Part shown: positions 8,524 through 16,461 of the stretch, piece by piece
How the letters are laid out: each line of letters begins with the position of its first letter
Numbering within the stretch: the first letter of the stretch is position 1
Assembly (NCBI GenBank): GCA_004293365.1
Contig: RDYN01000026.1
Location: forward strand, 1 to 49,958
DNA length: 49,958 nucleotides
DNA from: Oscillatoriales cyanobacterium
Lineage (GTDB): Bacteria; Cyanobacteriota; Cyanobacteriia; Cyanobacteriales; Microcoleaceae
Reading direction: 5' to 3'
Position numbers and translations under genes: made by a program
Notes under the pieces: model-generated
Database searches by the model: none
Told to the model about the DNA's origin: nothing
What the model saw: only the letters and a program-made list of their open reading frames with translations

Positions 8524-8842
8524 CAGCTTTGTCAATGCGTTTTTTCAAGCTTGCTTCTAGTTTTTTGATATCGGGATAGGTATTGATGAGTGCTTCATAA
8601 CCGGGGGCGACTTCTGCTTCTGCATCATCGAGATTTTTTCTCACATCGCCAATCCTATCTCTCACCTCTCTAAAATTTCGATAGAGGTTGTTAATCGCTT
8701 CTTTAACAACTTTATCATCAGCCTCCGACTCCGCTAAAGGTAAAACAGTATTGAGTAATTCTTCAATAAATGGCGGAGTAAGAATCTGCGGGCTTGTGGT
8801 AATCGCATCATATATTTCCGAGAAAATCACGCTTTTCGTCAT
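8510..8842 (-). CDS. Small helical protein coupled to the membrane protein, unknown function
   Basis: The 110-residue protein is almost wholly helical and acidic. Its second half is a likely coiled coil (NLYRNFREVRDRIGDVRKNL, ending KKLEASLKKRI). ATG 8842 is supported by GGAAG about 9 bases upstream; a TTG five codons earlier is less likely. Its stop overlaps the start of the downstream membrane protein, so the two are likely made together and may form one complex (inference). I do not recognise the family. Confidence 0.7.
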   Translation of the reverse strand: MTKSVIFSEIYDAITTSPQILTPPFIEELLNTVLPLAESEADDKVVKEAINNLYRNFREVRDRIGDVRKNLDDAEAEVAPGYEALINTYPDIKKLEASLKKRIDKADAKN

Positions 8843-8909
8843 AAATTTTACTTCCAAATGAATGTTGTTTGAATTAGAAATTCGCCCAGTGTTACACTTG
8901 TCTCAACTT

Positions 8910-8971
8910 GTAGGTGCGTCAGTCTTAGGTTAGTACGAAAAATCAGGGTTTTCGCAACTGACGCACCCTAC
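8910..8971. repeat. Inverted repeat with GTAGG(G)TGCGTCAG ends
   Basis: GTAGGTGCGTCAG and CTGACGCACCCTAC face each other about 35 bases apart. The same ends recur at 19710-19774 and as a half copy near 18724, so this is a dispersed, possibly MITE-like element. Confidence 0.75.
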
Positions 8972-8990
8972 TAATTTTAGTGTAGGTCGA

Positions 8991-9836
8991 TCAATTTTGT
9001 TCGGCTTGTTCAGCTTGTTCTTTTTGAGCTTCGGCGATAGTCGCTGCTACTTCAGCTAGGGGTAAGTCAAAGGCTTTAGCAATATCTTCTGTAGCTAATC
9101 CCCGACTAAACAGTCTGAAAATAGCAACTTTTTGTCGCTGTTTTTCAACTTGTATTTTGGCTTCTGCTTCAGCTTGTACCTCTTCAAAAATTTCTTGATA
9201 AACTCTGGTTTTCTTTAAGTCACTCAGGCTAAGCATGGCGGCAATCTCCTCTCTGGTTTTTTGGGGTAACTTGTAAAGAATGATGGTTTCTAGTAAGTTG
9301 ATGAAGTTTTCTCTGACTGTGCTATCCGATATTTCGGTTTCGGCTTGTCTGGCTAAGTCTATGGCAAAGTTTTCGGCGGTGTTGTCTGGTTCGATTACCA
9401 ATTTTAGCACTTTTATCGGTAGAGATGCTGTTTCTGATGCACTTAGTTCATCGATGTAAATACGGGTGATTTTTGGGAGTGCCAGCATTTCCTGGAAGTG
9501 GATGTTGCTTTCTCTTTCGGTTTGCCGATTTGGGTAGATGACTACCAATTGCCAAGGGTGCGGCGGTTGGTATTGTTTGAGATAAATGAACAGTTCGGCA
9601 AAGAGACGGTAGTATAGTGTTGGATCTGGTTGAAATTGGACTTCGACAATGTAGAATGGTAGTTGTGGATCGGGGACGATCGGTAGAAATAAACCGTCTA
9701 GGCGAAAGGCTAGTTGTTTGATTTCTTGGGATGTAAATTGGTATTGGTTGGCACTATCGGCGGAGATGCCCAGAAGGGCAAAAAACACAAAGGGGAATTC
9801 TTGGAAGATGTTGTAAAATATACTATCGGTTTTCAT
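8991..9836 (-). CDS. Rpn/DUF2887-type PD-(D/E)XK nuclease family protein
   Basis: The 281-residue protein begins MKTDSIFYNIFQEFP, typical of the DUF2887 branch of the Rpn (recombination-promoting nuclease) family. Likely catalytic residues of the PD-(D/E)XK fold are Asp47 (RLDGLF) with Glu65 and Gln67 (IVEVQF). The middle contains the LFAELFIYLKQY helix and the LPIKVLKLV segment common in this family. The C-terminal part is a charged coiled coil and a short helical module (LATEDIAKAFDLPLAEV) resembling a degenerate helix-turn-helix. ATG 9836 matches the family; an ATG three codons earlier also exists. Rpn proteins of this type are often numerous in cyanobacteria and linked to mobile DNA; a role in defence or recombination is inferred. 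Confidence 0.85.
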   Translation of the reverse strand: MKTDSIFYNIFQEFPFVFFALLGISADSANQYQFTSQEIKQLAFRLDGLFLPIVPDPQLPFYIVEVQFQPDPTLYYRLFAELFIYLKQYQPPHPWQLVVIYPNRQTERESNIHFQEMLALPKITRIYIDELSASETASLPIKVLKLVIEPDNTAENFAIDLARQAETEISDSTVRENFINLLETIILYKLPQKTREEIAAMLSLSDLKKTRVYQEIFEEVQAEAEAKIQVEKQRQKVAIFRLFSRGLATEDIAKAFDLPLAEVAATIAEAQKEQAEQAEQN

Positions 9837-9896
9837 CGATCGCATTCAATCTTTCGTTGAATTATACCCCAATACGATACGCCAACCATAATCACA

Positions 9897-12500
9897 TTAT
9901 AATCCGATCGCACAAAACGCTGCCCAATGATAAACATCGCCGTAGGGCTTTTCATCCTCATTGTAACGTCCTAGCAGTTCTTCAGTATATTCTTGGCGAT
10001 CGGCATCAAAACTATCGGATTCCTGCACCCATGATACCAAGTCTGAAGTCGCGGCAGACTTAAACCAGCGCTGGGTATCGTGGAGGGCTTTACCAATGCT
10101 AACTCCTGGTTTTAGCAACTCATAAAATTTTACCATGATTAAGGCGGTGGAGAGGTCGTTGACTGCCCAAAGACTGGCTAGGGTTCCCATTGCTCCGGCG
10201 TGGATAAATCCTGTCGGCAATCCAATATAATCGGAGCGAGTTTTGGTGTCAATGAGCGCGGTTTCGCAGGCGGAAAGCACGACTAGGCGGCAATGTTTGA
10301 ATTGCAACAGCAATATGTCTGCTAATGTTAGACAATTGTTAATATCGGCTGTTTTGCCTGCGCGCCATTCCACGTAGCGATCGGATTCAATCTCCCTCGT
10401 GCCGGCCCTTGATTCGGGATCTCCACCTACGATACCCCCAGACAAAATCAAATACGATTTTAGCGGATCGTCCGCATTAAAAGAGCCGTGACAGGAAAAG
10501 TGCGCGCAGTGGGCATTTTCTAACTGCTCTAGATACTTTTCTAGCAGATTTGTTTTACTCGCTTCGGGGCCCGGGAGAATTTGACTAATCGCGAATTTGG
10601 GGGCGATGCTGGCCACTTCTAAATCGGTGTAGGGAAGATCCGAGGTGGGGTTTTGCAGGGCGAGGAGTTGGTCAAAATTTGGGTGGATGGTAATCTGTTG
10701 CAGGAGTTGGCAACTGGGGGCGTATTGAATGCCTTCGAGGTATCTATCTAATAAGAATTCGCCGTCACTTAGGGGTAGGGCGTGGAGGGGGAACAGGTGC
10801 AGCCACCAGTGGGGAATTAGGATTAAGCGGGTACTTTCTGTGGGCAGAATTGTGGTGATTTGGAGGATTTCGGCAAGACGCTGGAGATAGTCGGAGAGTT
10901 TGGTTTGCCAGTGGGTTTTGCTTTGTTTGTAGTCGGCCCGGTAGTCATTAACTAAGTCGATTAATTCAGCGCATTGAGGATTGCGATGCACTGTCAGCAC
11001 GTCGGGGTATGTGACGACAAAGGTGATGATTTCTGTGTCGGTGATGTACCACTCAATTAGGGCGGTGTCTGGGGTGAGGAGTTGGGTAATTTCGGTGAAA
11101 GTAATGGGTTTTAGGAGTTGGGGGGTTTCCTGTTTTTGGGCGATGACTTCGGCAAGGTTGCGGGCTTTGTTGGCTTCGGCATATAAGAGTGCTTCTTGGT
11201 TGCTTTGGCGATCGAGGCATACTTGCACCATACCTTGATAGAGTCTATCCCACTTCAAATCGTGTTTTTGCTTGGTTTCATCTCCCGATTCTAACTCTCG
11301 TAGTTTGGAGGCTCTGGTTATAGCATTTTTAAAGGTATCATAGGCACTTTGGAGAGTTGCTGCTTTTTGGTTTGTGTCTTCTGGTTTTTCTACGTTGATG
11401 TGGTCTAGTTTTGCTAGATAAGCGAAGCCCAGATTATTTAAGGTTTCTAAGTTTTCTAACGGGAAGTGCTCGCGAGTGCTTATCTGTAAAACAAAATTGT
11501 ACGTAGCGATCGCCATTTCGATATTGTCTGCTTTCTCTCCCCTGATTCTTTGGCAGTAGGCAATTGCCAGATTATTTTGCGTCGTTGCCCAATATTCGGG
11601 AAAAGCCTCGCGGGTGAAGACTTCCAAGGCGGCATTGTAAAAAGCGATCGCCCGTTCGATATTGTCTGCTTTCTCTCCGCTGATTCTTTCGCGGTAAGCT
11701 TCTCCCAGATTATTTCGGGTCTCCGCCAATCGTTCGGGAAAGTCATCACTGGTGTAGACTTCCAGTGCGGCGTTGTAAAAAGCGATCGCCTGCTCGATAT
11801 TTTCTTCCCGCTTTTCCCTGATTCTGTGACGGTAAGCTTCTCCTAGATTATTTTGGGTCTCAGCCCATAGTTTGGGAAAGTCATTGCGGGTGCGGATTGC
11901 CAGTGCGGCCTTGAAAAATGCGATCGCCCATTCGATATTCTCCGCTTTATCTCCCTTGATCCTGGAATAGTAGGCAGCCGCCAGATTACTTTGTGTCGTT
12001 GCCCAATCTTGGGGAAAGGCTTCGCGAGTACGAACTTGTAGTGCCTCTTGGTAACAAAAGATCGCGTCTTCCAGATTTTCCGCCCGCGAACCGTTGATTC
12101 TGTATAAGTAGGCATTAGCTAGGTTATTTTGAGTTTGAGCAAACTTTTCGCTTCCCGGTTCCCGATAATTTAAAACTATTTGATAACCAGTAATCGCAAT
12201 TTCAAGATTATTCGCTCTATTCCCACGGGGAAATTGATTAATATGAATACTCAAATCTTCTATGAGGGCGACAATTGAGCTAATTGCTTCTGGATGTTCG
12301 GCAATTAAAATCTGGGCTACTTGCTGTAAAGTCTCGGAAAAACCAGCATTGAGGAGATGTTGCCGTTGATCGAGTATCGGGTAAATTACTTTAATATCGC
12401 TATTGCTATCTTGTCCTGCTTGCAATAATTCTAGGATAAATTTTGCATATTCTTGGGAATCTTCACCTTCGGAGTAGACTCGATCGCGGTTTTCTTCCAT
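9897..12500 (-). CDS. TPR-CHAT domain protein (caspase-like protease fold)
   Basis: The 867-residue protein has an N-terminal helical region (1-90), about six TPR-like repeats of the AxTQNNLgxAYxxRI type (about 90-345), a helical linker, and a C-terminal CHAT domain (about 560-867). The CHAT catalytic pair is visible as the His of HFSCHGSF and the Cys of VVLSACETAL; GLPTGFIHAGAMGTLASLW is also typical. CHAT proteins are caspase/separase-like; some are proteolytic effectors or signal proteins in bacterial immunity, and TPRs usually sense or bind a partner. The start MEENRDR at 12500 is preceded by sequence nearly identical to that before the paralogue at 14159. Compared with the paralogue, about 100 residues are missing between MEE and the QEYAxFILELLQA block. 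No obvious CHAT substrate gene adjoins it. Confidence 0.9.
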   Translation of the reverse strand: MEENRDRVYSEGEDSQEYAKFILELLQAGQDSNSDIKVIYPILDQRQHLLNAGFSETLQQVAQILIAEHPEAISSIVALIEDLSIHINQFPRGNRANNLEIAITGYQIVLNYREPGSEKFAQTQNNLANAYLYRINGSRAENLEDAIFCYQEALQVRTREAFPQDWATTQSNLAAAYYSRIKGDKAENIEWAIAFFKAALAIRTRNDFPKLWAETQNNLGEAYRHRIREKREENIEQAIAFYNAALEVYTSDDFPERLAETRNNLGEAYRERISGEKADNIERAIAFYNAALEVFTREAFPEYWATTQNNLAIAYCQRIRGEKADNIEMAIATYNFVLQISTREHFPLENLETLNNLGFAYLAKLDHINVEKPEDTNQKAATLQSAYDTFKNAITRASKLRELESGDETKQKHDLKWDRLYQGMVQVCLDRQSNQEALLYAEANKARNLAEVIAQKQETPQLLKPITFTEITQLLTPDTALIEWYITDTEIITFVVTYPDVLTVHRNPQCAELIDLVNDYRADYKQSKTHWQTKLSDYLQRLAEILQITTILPTESTRLILIPHWWLHLFPLHALPLSDGEFLLDRYLEGIQYAPSCQLLQQITIHPNFDQLLALQNPTSDLPYTDLEVASIAPKFAISQILPGPEASKTNLLEKYLEQLENAHCAHFSCHGSFNADDPLKSYLILSGGIVGGDPESRAGTREIESDRYVEWRAGKTADINNCLTLADILLLQFKHCRLVVLSACETALIDTKTRSDYIGLPTGFIHAGAMGTLASLWAVNDLSTALIMVKFYELLKPGVSIGKALHDTQRWFKSAATSDLVSWVQESDSFDADRQEYTEELLGRYNEDEKPYGDVYHWAAFCAIGL

Positions 12501-12565
12501 TGTGGGGAGTTGTGAATAACACGGGATTTTATTTTATCATAGTTGGGGTTGGTTTGCTGGGTGGC

Positions 12566-12633
12566 GAGAAACCGGGTTTTTGCGAAGATATTGGATGGGA
12601 GGCGAAGATATCGGAAAAAACCCGGTTTCTGAG
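12566..12633. repeat. 68-bp palindromic element, copy 1
   Basis: Begins GAGAAACCGGGTTTTT and ends AAAAAACCCGGTTTCTGAG, with a core of two near-repeats, GCGAAGATAT and GCGAAGATATCGG. The ends can pair over about 16 bases. Same length as the other four copies in 12.5-14.4 kb. Confidence 0.85.
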
Positions 12634-12648
12634 ATGGTGGGTGGTGCC

Positions 12649-12716
12649 GAGAAACCGGGTTTTTGCGAAGATATTCGATGGGAGGCGAAGATATCGGAAA
12701 AAACCCGGTTTCTGAG
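12649..12716. repeat. 68-bp palindromic element, copy 2
   Basis: In direct tandem with copy 1, separated by 15 bases; nearly identical ends and core. Confidence 0.85.
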
Positions 12717-12835
12717 ATTTTGCAAAAGTTCGATCGACCGTTTTTTAATTTTTTCCACAAGCGCGATCGATCGTTGCTAAATCTGCAATAATTCAATGCT
12801 ATTATCCGCGCCACAATTCCCACGATCGCCCACGA

Positions 12836-12986
12836 GTCCGCCGGGGGTTGAAAACCCCCGTCTCATAGCGCAAGTCCTCTAAAAGAGGACTGAAGCATCT
12901 ATTTTTTAATCAAAATTCTCATGATTTTATTCAGTCGGTTTCAACCGACTTGCGCTATGAGACGGGGATTTAAATCCCCGGCGGAC
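12836..12986. repeat. Inverted pair of a compound hairpin repeat
   Basis: The left arm reads GTCCGCCGGGG-hairpin-TCTCATAGCGCAAGTC-hairpin-GACTGAA; the right arm is the same unit in reverse orientation. The core of each small hairpin differs between arms, for example GGGGGTTGAAAACCCCC against GGGGATTTAAATCCCC, and CCTCTAAAAGAGG against GGTTTCAACC, yet pairing is kept. A similar pair occurs at 27920-28046. The 12501-13142 stretch otherwise has no recognisable gene. Confidence 0.75.
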
Positions 12987-13059
12987 TTGAGGACAAACCG
13001 ATCGATTCTAGGGGGCGAAACAACCTGCCAACCAATTTTACTACAAGTTAGTCAGTGGC

Positions 13060-13127
13060 GAGAAACCGAGTTTTTGCGAAGATATTCGATCGCAAGCGAA
13101 GATATCGGAAAAAACCCGGTTTCTGAG
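13060..13127. repeat. 68-bp palindromic element, copy 3
   Basis: Same ends and length as the other copies. It lies 15 bases beyond the stop of the truncated TPR gene and seems to mark the breakpoint of that gene. Confidence 0.85.
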
Positions 13128-13142
13128 ATTGTTAAAGCAGCC

Positions 13143-14159
13143 TCACTTTAGCTTATTTTGAATCATTGCCCAATATTCAGGGAAAGCCTCACGGGTATAT
13201 ACTGTTAAAGCCGCCTCATAAAACGATCGCGCCTTTTCGATATTTTCATCCCGCGAACCGTTGATTCTGTCATTATAGGCATTACCTAGGTTATATTGAA
13301 TCATGGCCCAATCTTCAGGAAACTGTTCGGGGGTACGAACAGTTAAAGCAGCCTCAAAAAATGCGATCGCGCGATCGATATTTTCCGCCCGCGAACCGTT
13401 GATTCTGTTAGCGTAAGCAGCAGCTAGGTTATTTTGAGCCATAGCCCAATCTTCCGGGAAAGCCTCAAGCGTGTAGACTGTTAAAGCAGCGCCATAAAGG
13501 GCGATCGCCATTTCCACATTTTCGGCCCGCGAGCCCTTTATTCTGGTAATATAGGCAGCAGCTAAGTTGTTTTGAGTTTGAGCAAATTTTTCGCTTCCCG
13601 GTTGCCGATTATTTAAAACAAGTTGATAAGCGGCAATGGCAATTTCAATATTATCCGCTCTATTTCCACCGGGAAAATTACTAATATTAACGGTCAAGTC
13701 TTCAACGAGACTGATAATTGAGTCAATAGTTTGTGCATTTTCGCCACCAACCAACCTCTCCATTACTTGCTCTAAAATCTCAGAAAAACGAGCATTTAGG
13801 AGATGTTGTCGTTCGGCTAGCATCGGGTAAATTACTGCTGTATTGCTATTGCTACCATCTTCTGCTTGCAATAATTCTAGAATAAAGTTTGCATACTCTT
13901 GGGGATTTTCACCTGCGGAGTTATTGCCATCGTTGATATCAATTAATTGTGCTAGCTGGCCGATCAGATTTCGCAGGAAATTAGCGCCGTTTTGTCCTCC
14001 TTGCTGTGCCATTTTTTCTGCTACTAACTCGCAAGTTTCCAGAAATTGGACATCCAACAATTCTGAGTTATCTTGTAATATCTGGGGTTCCGATCCGTTG
14101 GGGCAATTCAGCAGGGTGTGAATTAGTTCTAGGTAGGCTTGGGCGCGGCTTTCTTCCAT
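13143..14159 (-). CDS. Truncated TPR protein, CHAT-less paralogue of the neighbour
   Basis: The 338-residue protein starts MEESRAQAYLEL at 14159 and has an N-terminal helical region. It shares the NPQEYANFILELLQAEDGSNS block and four TPR-like repeats (FAQTQNNLAAAY, WAMAQNNLAAAY, WAMIQYNLGNAY, YWAMIQNKLK) with the 867-residue protein at 9897-12500. It then stops abruptly inside a repeat. Immediately past the TGA, in another frame, the DNA still spells EAALT, the start of the next TPR helix, and then runs into a 68-bp element. This suggests a once longer TPR-CHAT gene that lost its 3' half by deletion or insertion, so it may be a decaying gene or a CHAT-free adaptor. The start is well supported because the region upstream of the ATG is shared with the paralogue. 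Confidence 0.75.
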   Translation of the reverse strand: MEESRAQAYLELIHTLLNCPNGSEPQILQDNSELLDVQFLETCELVAEKMAQQGGQNGANFLRNLIGQLAQLIDINDGNNSAGENPQEYANFILELLQAEDGSNSNTAVIYPMLAERQHLLNARFSEILEQVMERLVGGENAQTIDSIISLVEDLTVNISNFPGGNRADNIEIAIAAYQLVLNNRQPGSEKFAQTQNNLAAAYITRIKGSRAENVEMAIALYGAALTVYTLEAFPEDWAMAQNNLAAAYANRINGSRAENIDRAIAFFEAALTVRTPEQFPEDWAMIQYNLGNAYNDRINGSRDENIEKARSFYEAALTVYTREAFPEYWAMIQNKLK

Positions 14160-14214
14160 TGTTGGGGAGTTGTGAATAATGTCGGAAGCTATTTTACCAT
14201 GCTTGGTGGGTGGC

Positions 14215-14282
14215 GAGAAACCGGGTTTTTGTGACAATTTTTGGTGAGATGCGAAGATATCGGAAAAAACCCGGTTTCTGAG
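14215..14282. repeat. 68-bp palindromic element, copy 4
   Basis: Upstream of the truncated TPR gene. The ends match the other copies, while the left half of the core differs (GTGACAATTTTTGG). Confidence 0.85.
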
Positions 14283-14298
14283 ATTGTCGATGGGTAGC

Positions 14299-14366
14299 CA
14301 GAAACCGGGTTTTTGTGACAATTTTTGGTGAGAGGCGAAGATATAGGAAAAAACCTGGTTTCTTAG
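14299..14366. repeat. 68-bp palindromic element, copy 5
   Basis: In direct tandem with copy 4 and sharing its variant core, so copies 4 and 5 probably arose by local duplication. Confidence 0.85.
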
Positions 14367-14397
14367 ATTGTCGGTGGGTGGCAATTATTCACAATCT

Positions 14398-14958
14398 CTA
14401 CGCAAACAATTCGGCTACTGACACGCTAAAACCCGGTAACAAAGGACTGGTTAAGTTATCTTCTTTAAATAAAGTCATCGCTAATTTCAAAACTCCGCTT
14501 TCCCGACGGTAAATTTCTACTTTTTGCTGTATGCGGTCAAATATCCAATATTCGCGCACGCCTTGAACTGAATATAATTTTAACTTGGATTGGCGATCGC
14601 GCTTTTCATTCTCTTCACCGGGAGACATCACTTCTACCACCAACTCCGGTGCACCCGCCAAATGTCCGGCTTCATCTAATATCTGTGCTAAAAGTTCATA
14701 GCTTACCCAAACTACATCAGGAATAACATTATCACTATCGGTGAAAATCAGACCCGCAGTTGTTGCAGCCTTACCTAAACCTGTCTCTATTGACCAATTA
14801 CCCAAGGTTCTGCAAACATTATCAACAATATTTTGATGTTCCCAGCGAGGTGCTCTTGTCACAACCAATTCTCCTTCGATTATTTCGTAACGGTTGCCGT
14901 TATCGGGTAAGGATTCTAAATCAGCGCTTGTCCAGCGAACTTTTTCTGTAGTTGACAT
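14398..14958 (-). CDS. Uma2 family endonuclease (DUF820)
   Basis: The 186-residue protein carries the Uma2/DUF820 pattern: NGNRYEIIEGELVV, then IPDVVWVS with the conserved Asp, PELVVEVMSPGEEN with the conserved Glu, KLKLYSVQGVREYWIFD, and a short strand-rich end. The fold is PD-(D/E)XK-like. These proteins are greatly expanded in cyanobacteria and their biological substrate is not established. ATG 14958 is chosen because GGAG lies 8 bases upstream and the product begins MSTTEKVRW; a longer frame to 15087 runs through repeat DNA. Two other Uma2 genes lie at 34507-36274. Confidence 0.88.
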   Translation of the reverse strand: MSTTEKVRWTSADLESLPDNGNRYEIIEGELVVTRAPRWEHQNIVDNVCRTLGNWSIETGLGKAATTAGLIFTDSDNVIPDVVWVSYELLAQILDEAGHLAGAPELVVEVMSPGEENEKRDRQSKLKLYSVQGVREYWIFDRIQQKVEIYRRESGVLKLAMTLFKEDNLTSPLLPGFSVSVAELFA

Positions 14959-15020
14959 AGCTTTGACTCCGCTCTGTTCTATTTTAATTATATACCAATA
15001 CACTTGGGTTAAGACAAGAC

Positions 15021-15052
15021 GGCGGTTGGAAACCGCCCGGTTTCCAACCGCC
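15021..15052. repeat. Perfect inverted repeat GGCGGTTGGAAACCG
   Basis: Two 15-base arms around a CC centre, between the Uma2 gene and the cysteine desulfurase. It is related to hairpin 1 of the two-hairpin repeats and may terminate the desulfurase transcript (inference). Confidence 0.75.
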
Positions 15053-15074
15053 CAATCTTCAACCACCCGGTTTT

Positions 15075-16265
15075 CTAATGCCTGCACAATGCTACTTTGG
15101 GCATTAATCTATCTAAAATTTGTCCGATCGCAATTACCGTCCAATCAACATCAGCTTCCGTGGTTTCGCGTCCCAGTGTCAAGCGAATTCCACCAACCGC
15201 GCCGCTTTCGTCATATCCCATTGCCAATAATATCGGACTGGGCGTGAGTTTGCCGCTGCTACAAGCCGCACCGGAACTAATGCCAATTCCGGCTAAATTT
15301 AGCTGTCTCACCATAGTTTTACCTGTGATTCTATCTGTTTCTCTCTTTTGGTAAGGGCGACAGGATGGGGAGACGATGCAAAAACTGGTGTGGTGCGGCA
15401 GTCGGTAATATCGATCGCCCGTTGGGACTAAACTGGGTATGTGAGCTAATCCGTCAAAAAGTCGATCGCGCAATCCAATTAACCTCGGCGTTTCCACATC
15501 CATTTCCTGCACAGCCAACTCCGCCGCCACTCCAAAACCGACGATAGCGGGCAGTGCTTGCGTCCCTGAACGCAGTTTCAACTCTTGTCCGCCCCCGCCG
15601 AACATTGGCACCAATTCGAGTCCTGGACGCACGTACAGCGCCCCTGCACCTTGCGGCCCGTAAAGTTTGTGACTGGAGAGTGAAAGCAAGTCTACGGGGA
15701 GTTTCTGTACGTCTATTGGCAATTTACCGGCAACTTGAACTGCATCGGTGTGAAATAGGATATTGCGATCGCGCGCAATTTGCGATAATGCTTCTATTGG
15801 TTGCAGTGTACCAACTTCGCTTTGTCCGTAGATGATGGAAATTAGCACAGTGTGCGATCGCAGCGATTCTTGCAAATCCAAAGGATGAATTCGCCCATAT
15901 TTATCGACTGGTAATTGAGTTACTTCCCATCCCAATTGTTCGAGTTGTCGCACCGGTTCTGAGACTGCGGAATGCTCAACACTGGAAATAATGATATGCT
16001 GCGGCTTTGTATAAAGACGCGCAACTCCCATAATTGCTAAATTGTCCGCTTCAGTGCCGCCCGAAGTAAAAATCATCGATTCCGGTAGCGCATTAATCAA
16101 GCTAGCAACCTGCATTCTTGCTAATTCTAAAGCAGTCGCCGCCCTTTGTCCCCATTCGTGCAAACTAGAAGGATTCCCCCATTGTTGAGTGAGAGCTTTT
16201 TGCATAGCATCAATAGCTTCTGGGCGTGTCGGCGTTGTAGCACTATAGTCGAGATAAATTTGCAT
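15075..16265 (-). CDS. Cysteine desulfurase (NifS/IscS type)
   Basis: This PLP enzyme removes sulfur from cysteine for Fe-S cluster and other sulfur-transfer pathways. The 396-residue protein starts MQIYLDYSATTPTRPEA and has FTSGGTEADNLAI, SVEHSAV and HTDAVQVAGKLPID. The PLP lysine lies in SLSSHKLYGPQGAG and the catalytic cysteine in GISSGAACSSGK. Compared with the usual pattern, a short extra segment (SPSCRPYQKRE) is inserted just before DRITGKTMVRQ, close to the active-site loop. Which of the cyanobacterial desulfurases it is cannot be told from context, since no scaffold or SUF gene adjoins it. Confidence 0.93.
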   Translation of the reverse strand: MQIYLDYSATTPTRPEAIDAMQKALTQQWGNPSSLHEWGQRAATALELARMQVASLINALPESMIFTSGGTEADNLAIMGVARLYTKPQHIIISSVEHSAVSEPVRQLEQLGWEVTQLPVDKYGRIHPLDLQESLRSHTVLISIIYGQSEVGTLQPIEALSQIARDRNILFHTDAVQVAGKLPIDVQKLPVDLLSLSSHKLYGPQGAGALYVRPGLELVPMFGGGGQELKLRSGTQALPAIVGFGVAAELAVQEMDVETPRLIGLRDRLFDGLAHIPSLVPTGDRYYRLPHHTSFCIVSPSCRPYQKRETDRITGKTMVRQLNLAGIGISSGAACSSGKLTPSPILLAMGYDESGAVGGIRLTLGRETTEADVDWTVIAIGQILDRLMPKVALCRH

Positions 16266-16273
16266 AATTTTAA

Positions 16274-16335
16274 AGAAGGAAGAAGGAAGAAGGAAGAAGG
16301 AAGAAAGAAGAAGGAAGAAGGAAGAAGGAAGAAGA
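16274..16335. repeat. AAGAAGG heptamer array
   Basis: About nine units of AAGAAGG with one AAGAAAG variant, immediately upstream of the desulfurase start. It therefore supplies a purine-rich leader that could act as an extended ribosome-binding region or affect expression (inference). Confidence 0.85.
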
Positions 16336-16394
16336 CATACACAGCAACCTTCTTTTTAGCAATTCGTATTTTACGTTTAAGGTAGATTCACTTA

Positions 16395-16460
16395 ATGCCC
16401 TATGCCCTATGCCCTATGCCCTATGCCCTATGCCCTATGCCCTATGCCCTATGCCCTATG
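16395..16460. repeat. ATGCCCT heptamer array
   Basis: More than nine perfect tandem copies of ATGCCCT. The array abuts the 3' end of the next gene. Confidence 0.92.
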
Positions 16461-16461
16461 A

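Noticed and set aside
12431..12823. Small proteins with NRVFSDIFASHQ/KPGF repeats near the 68-bp elements
   Set aside because: These are translations of the 68-bp elements on either strand.
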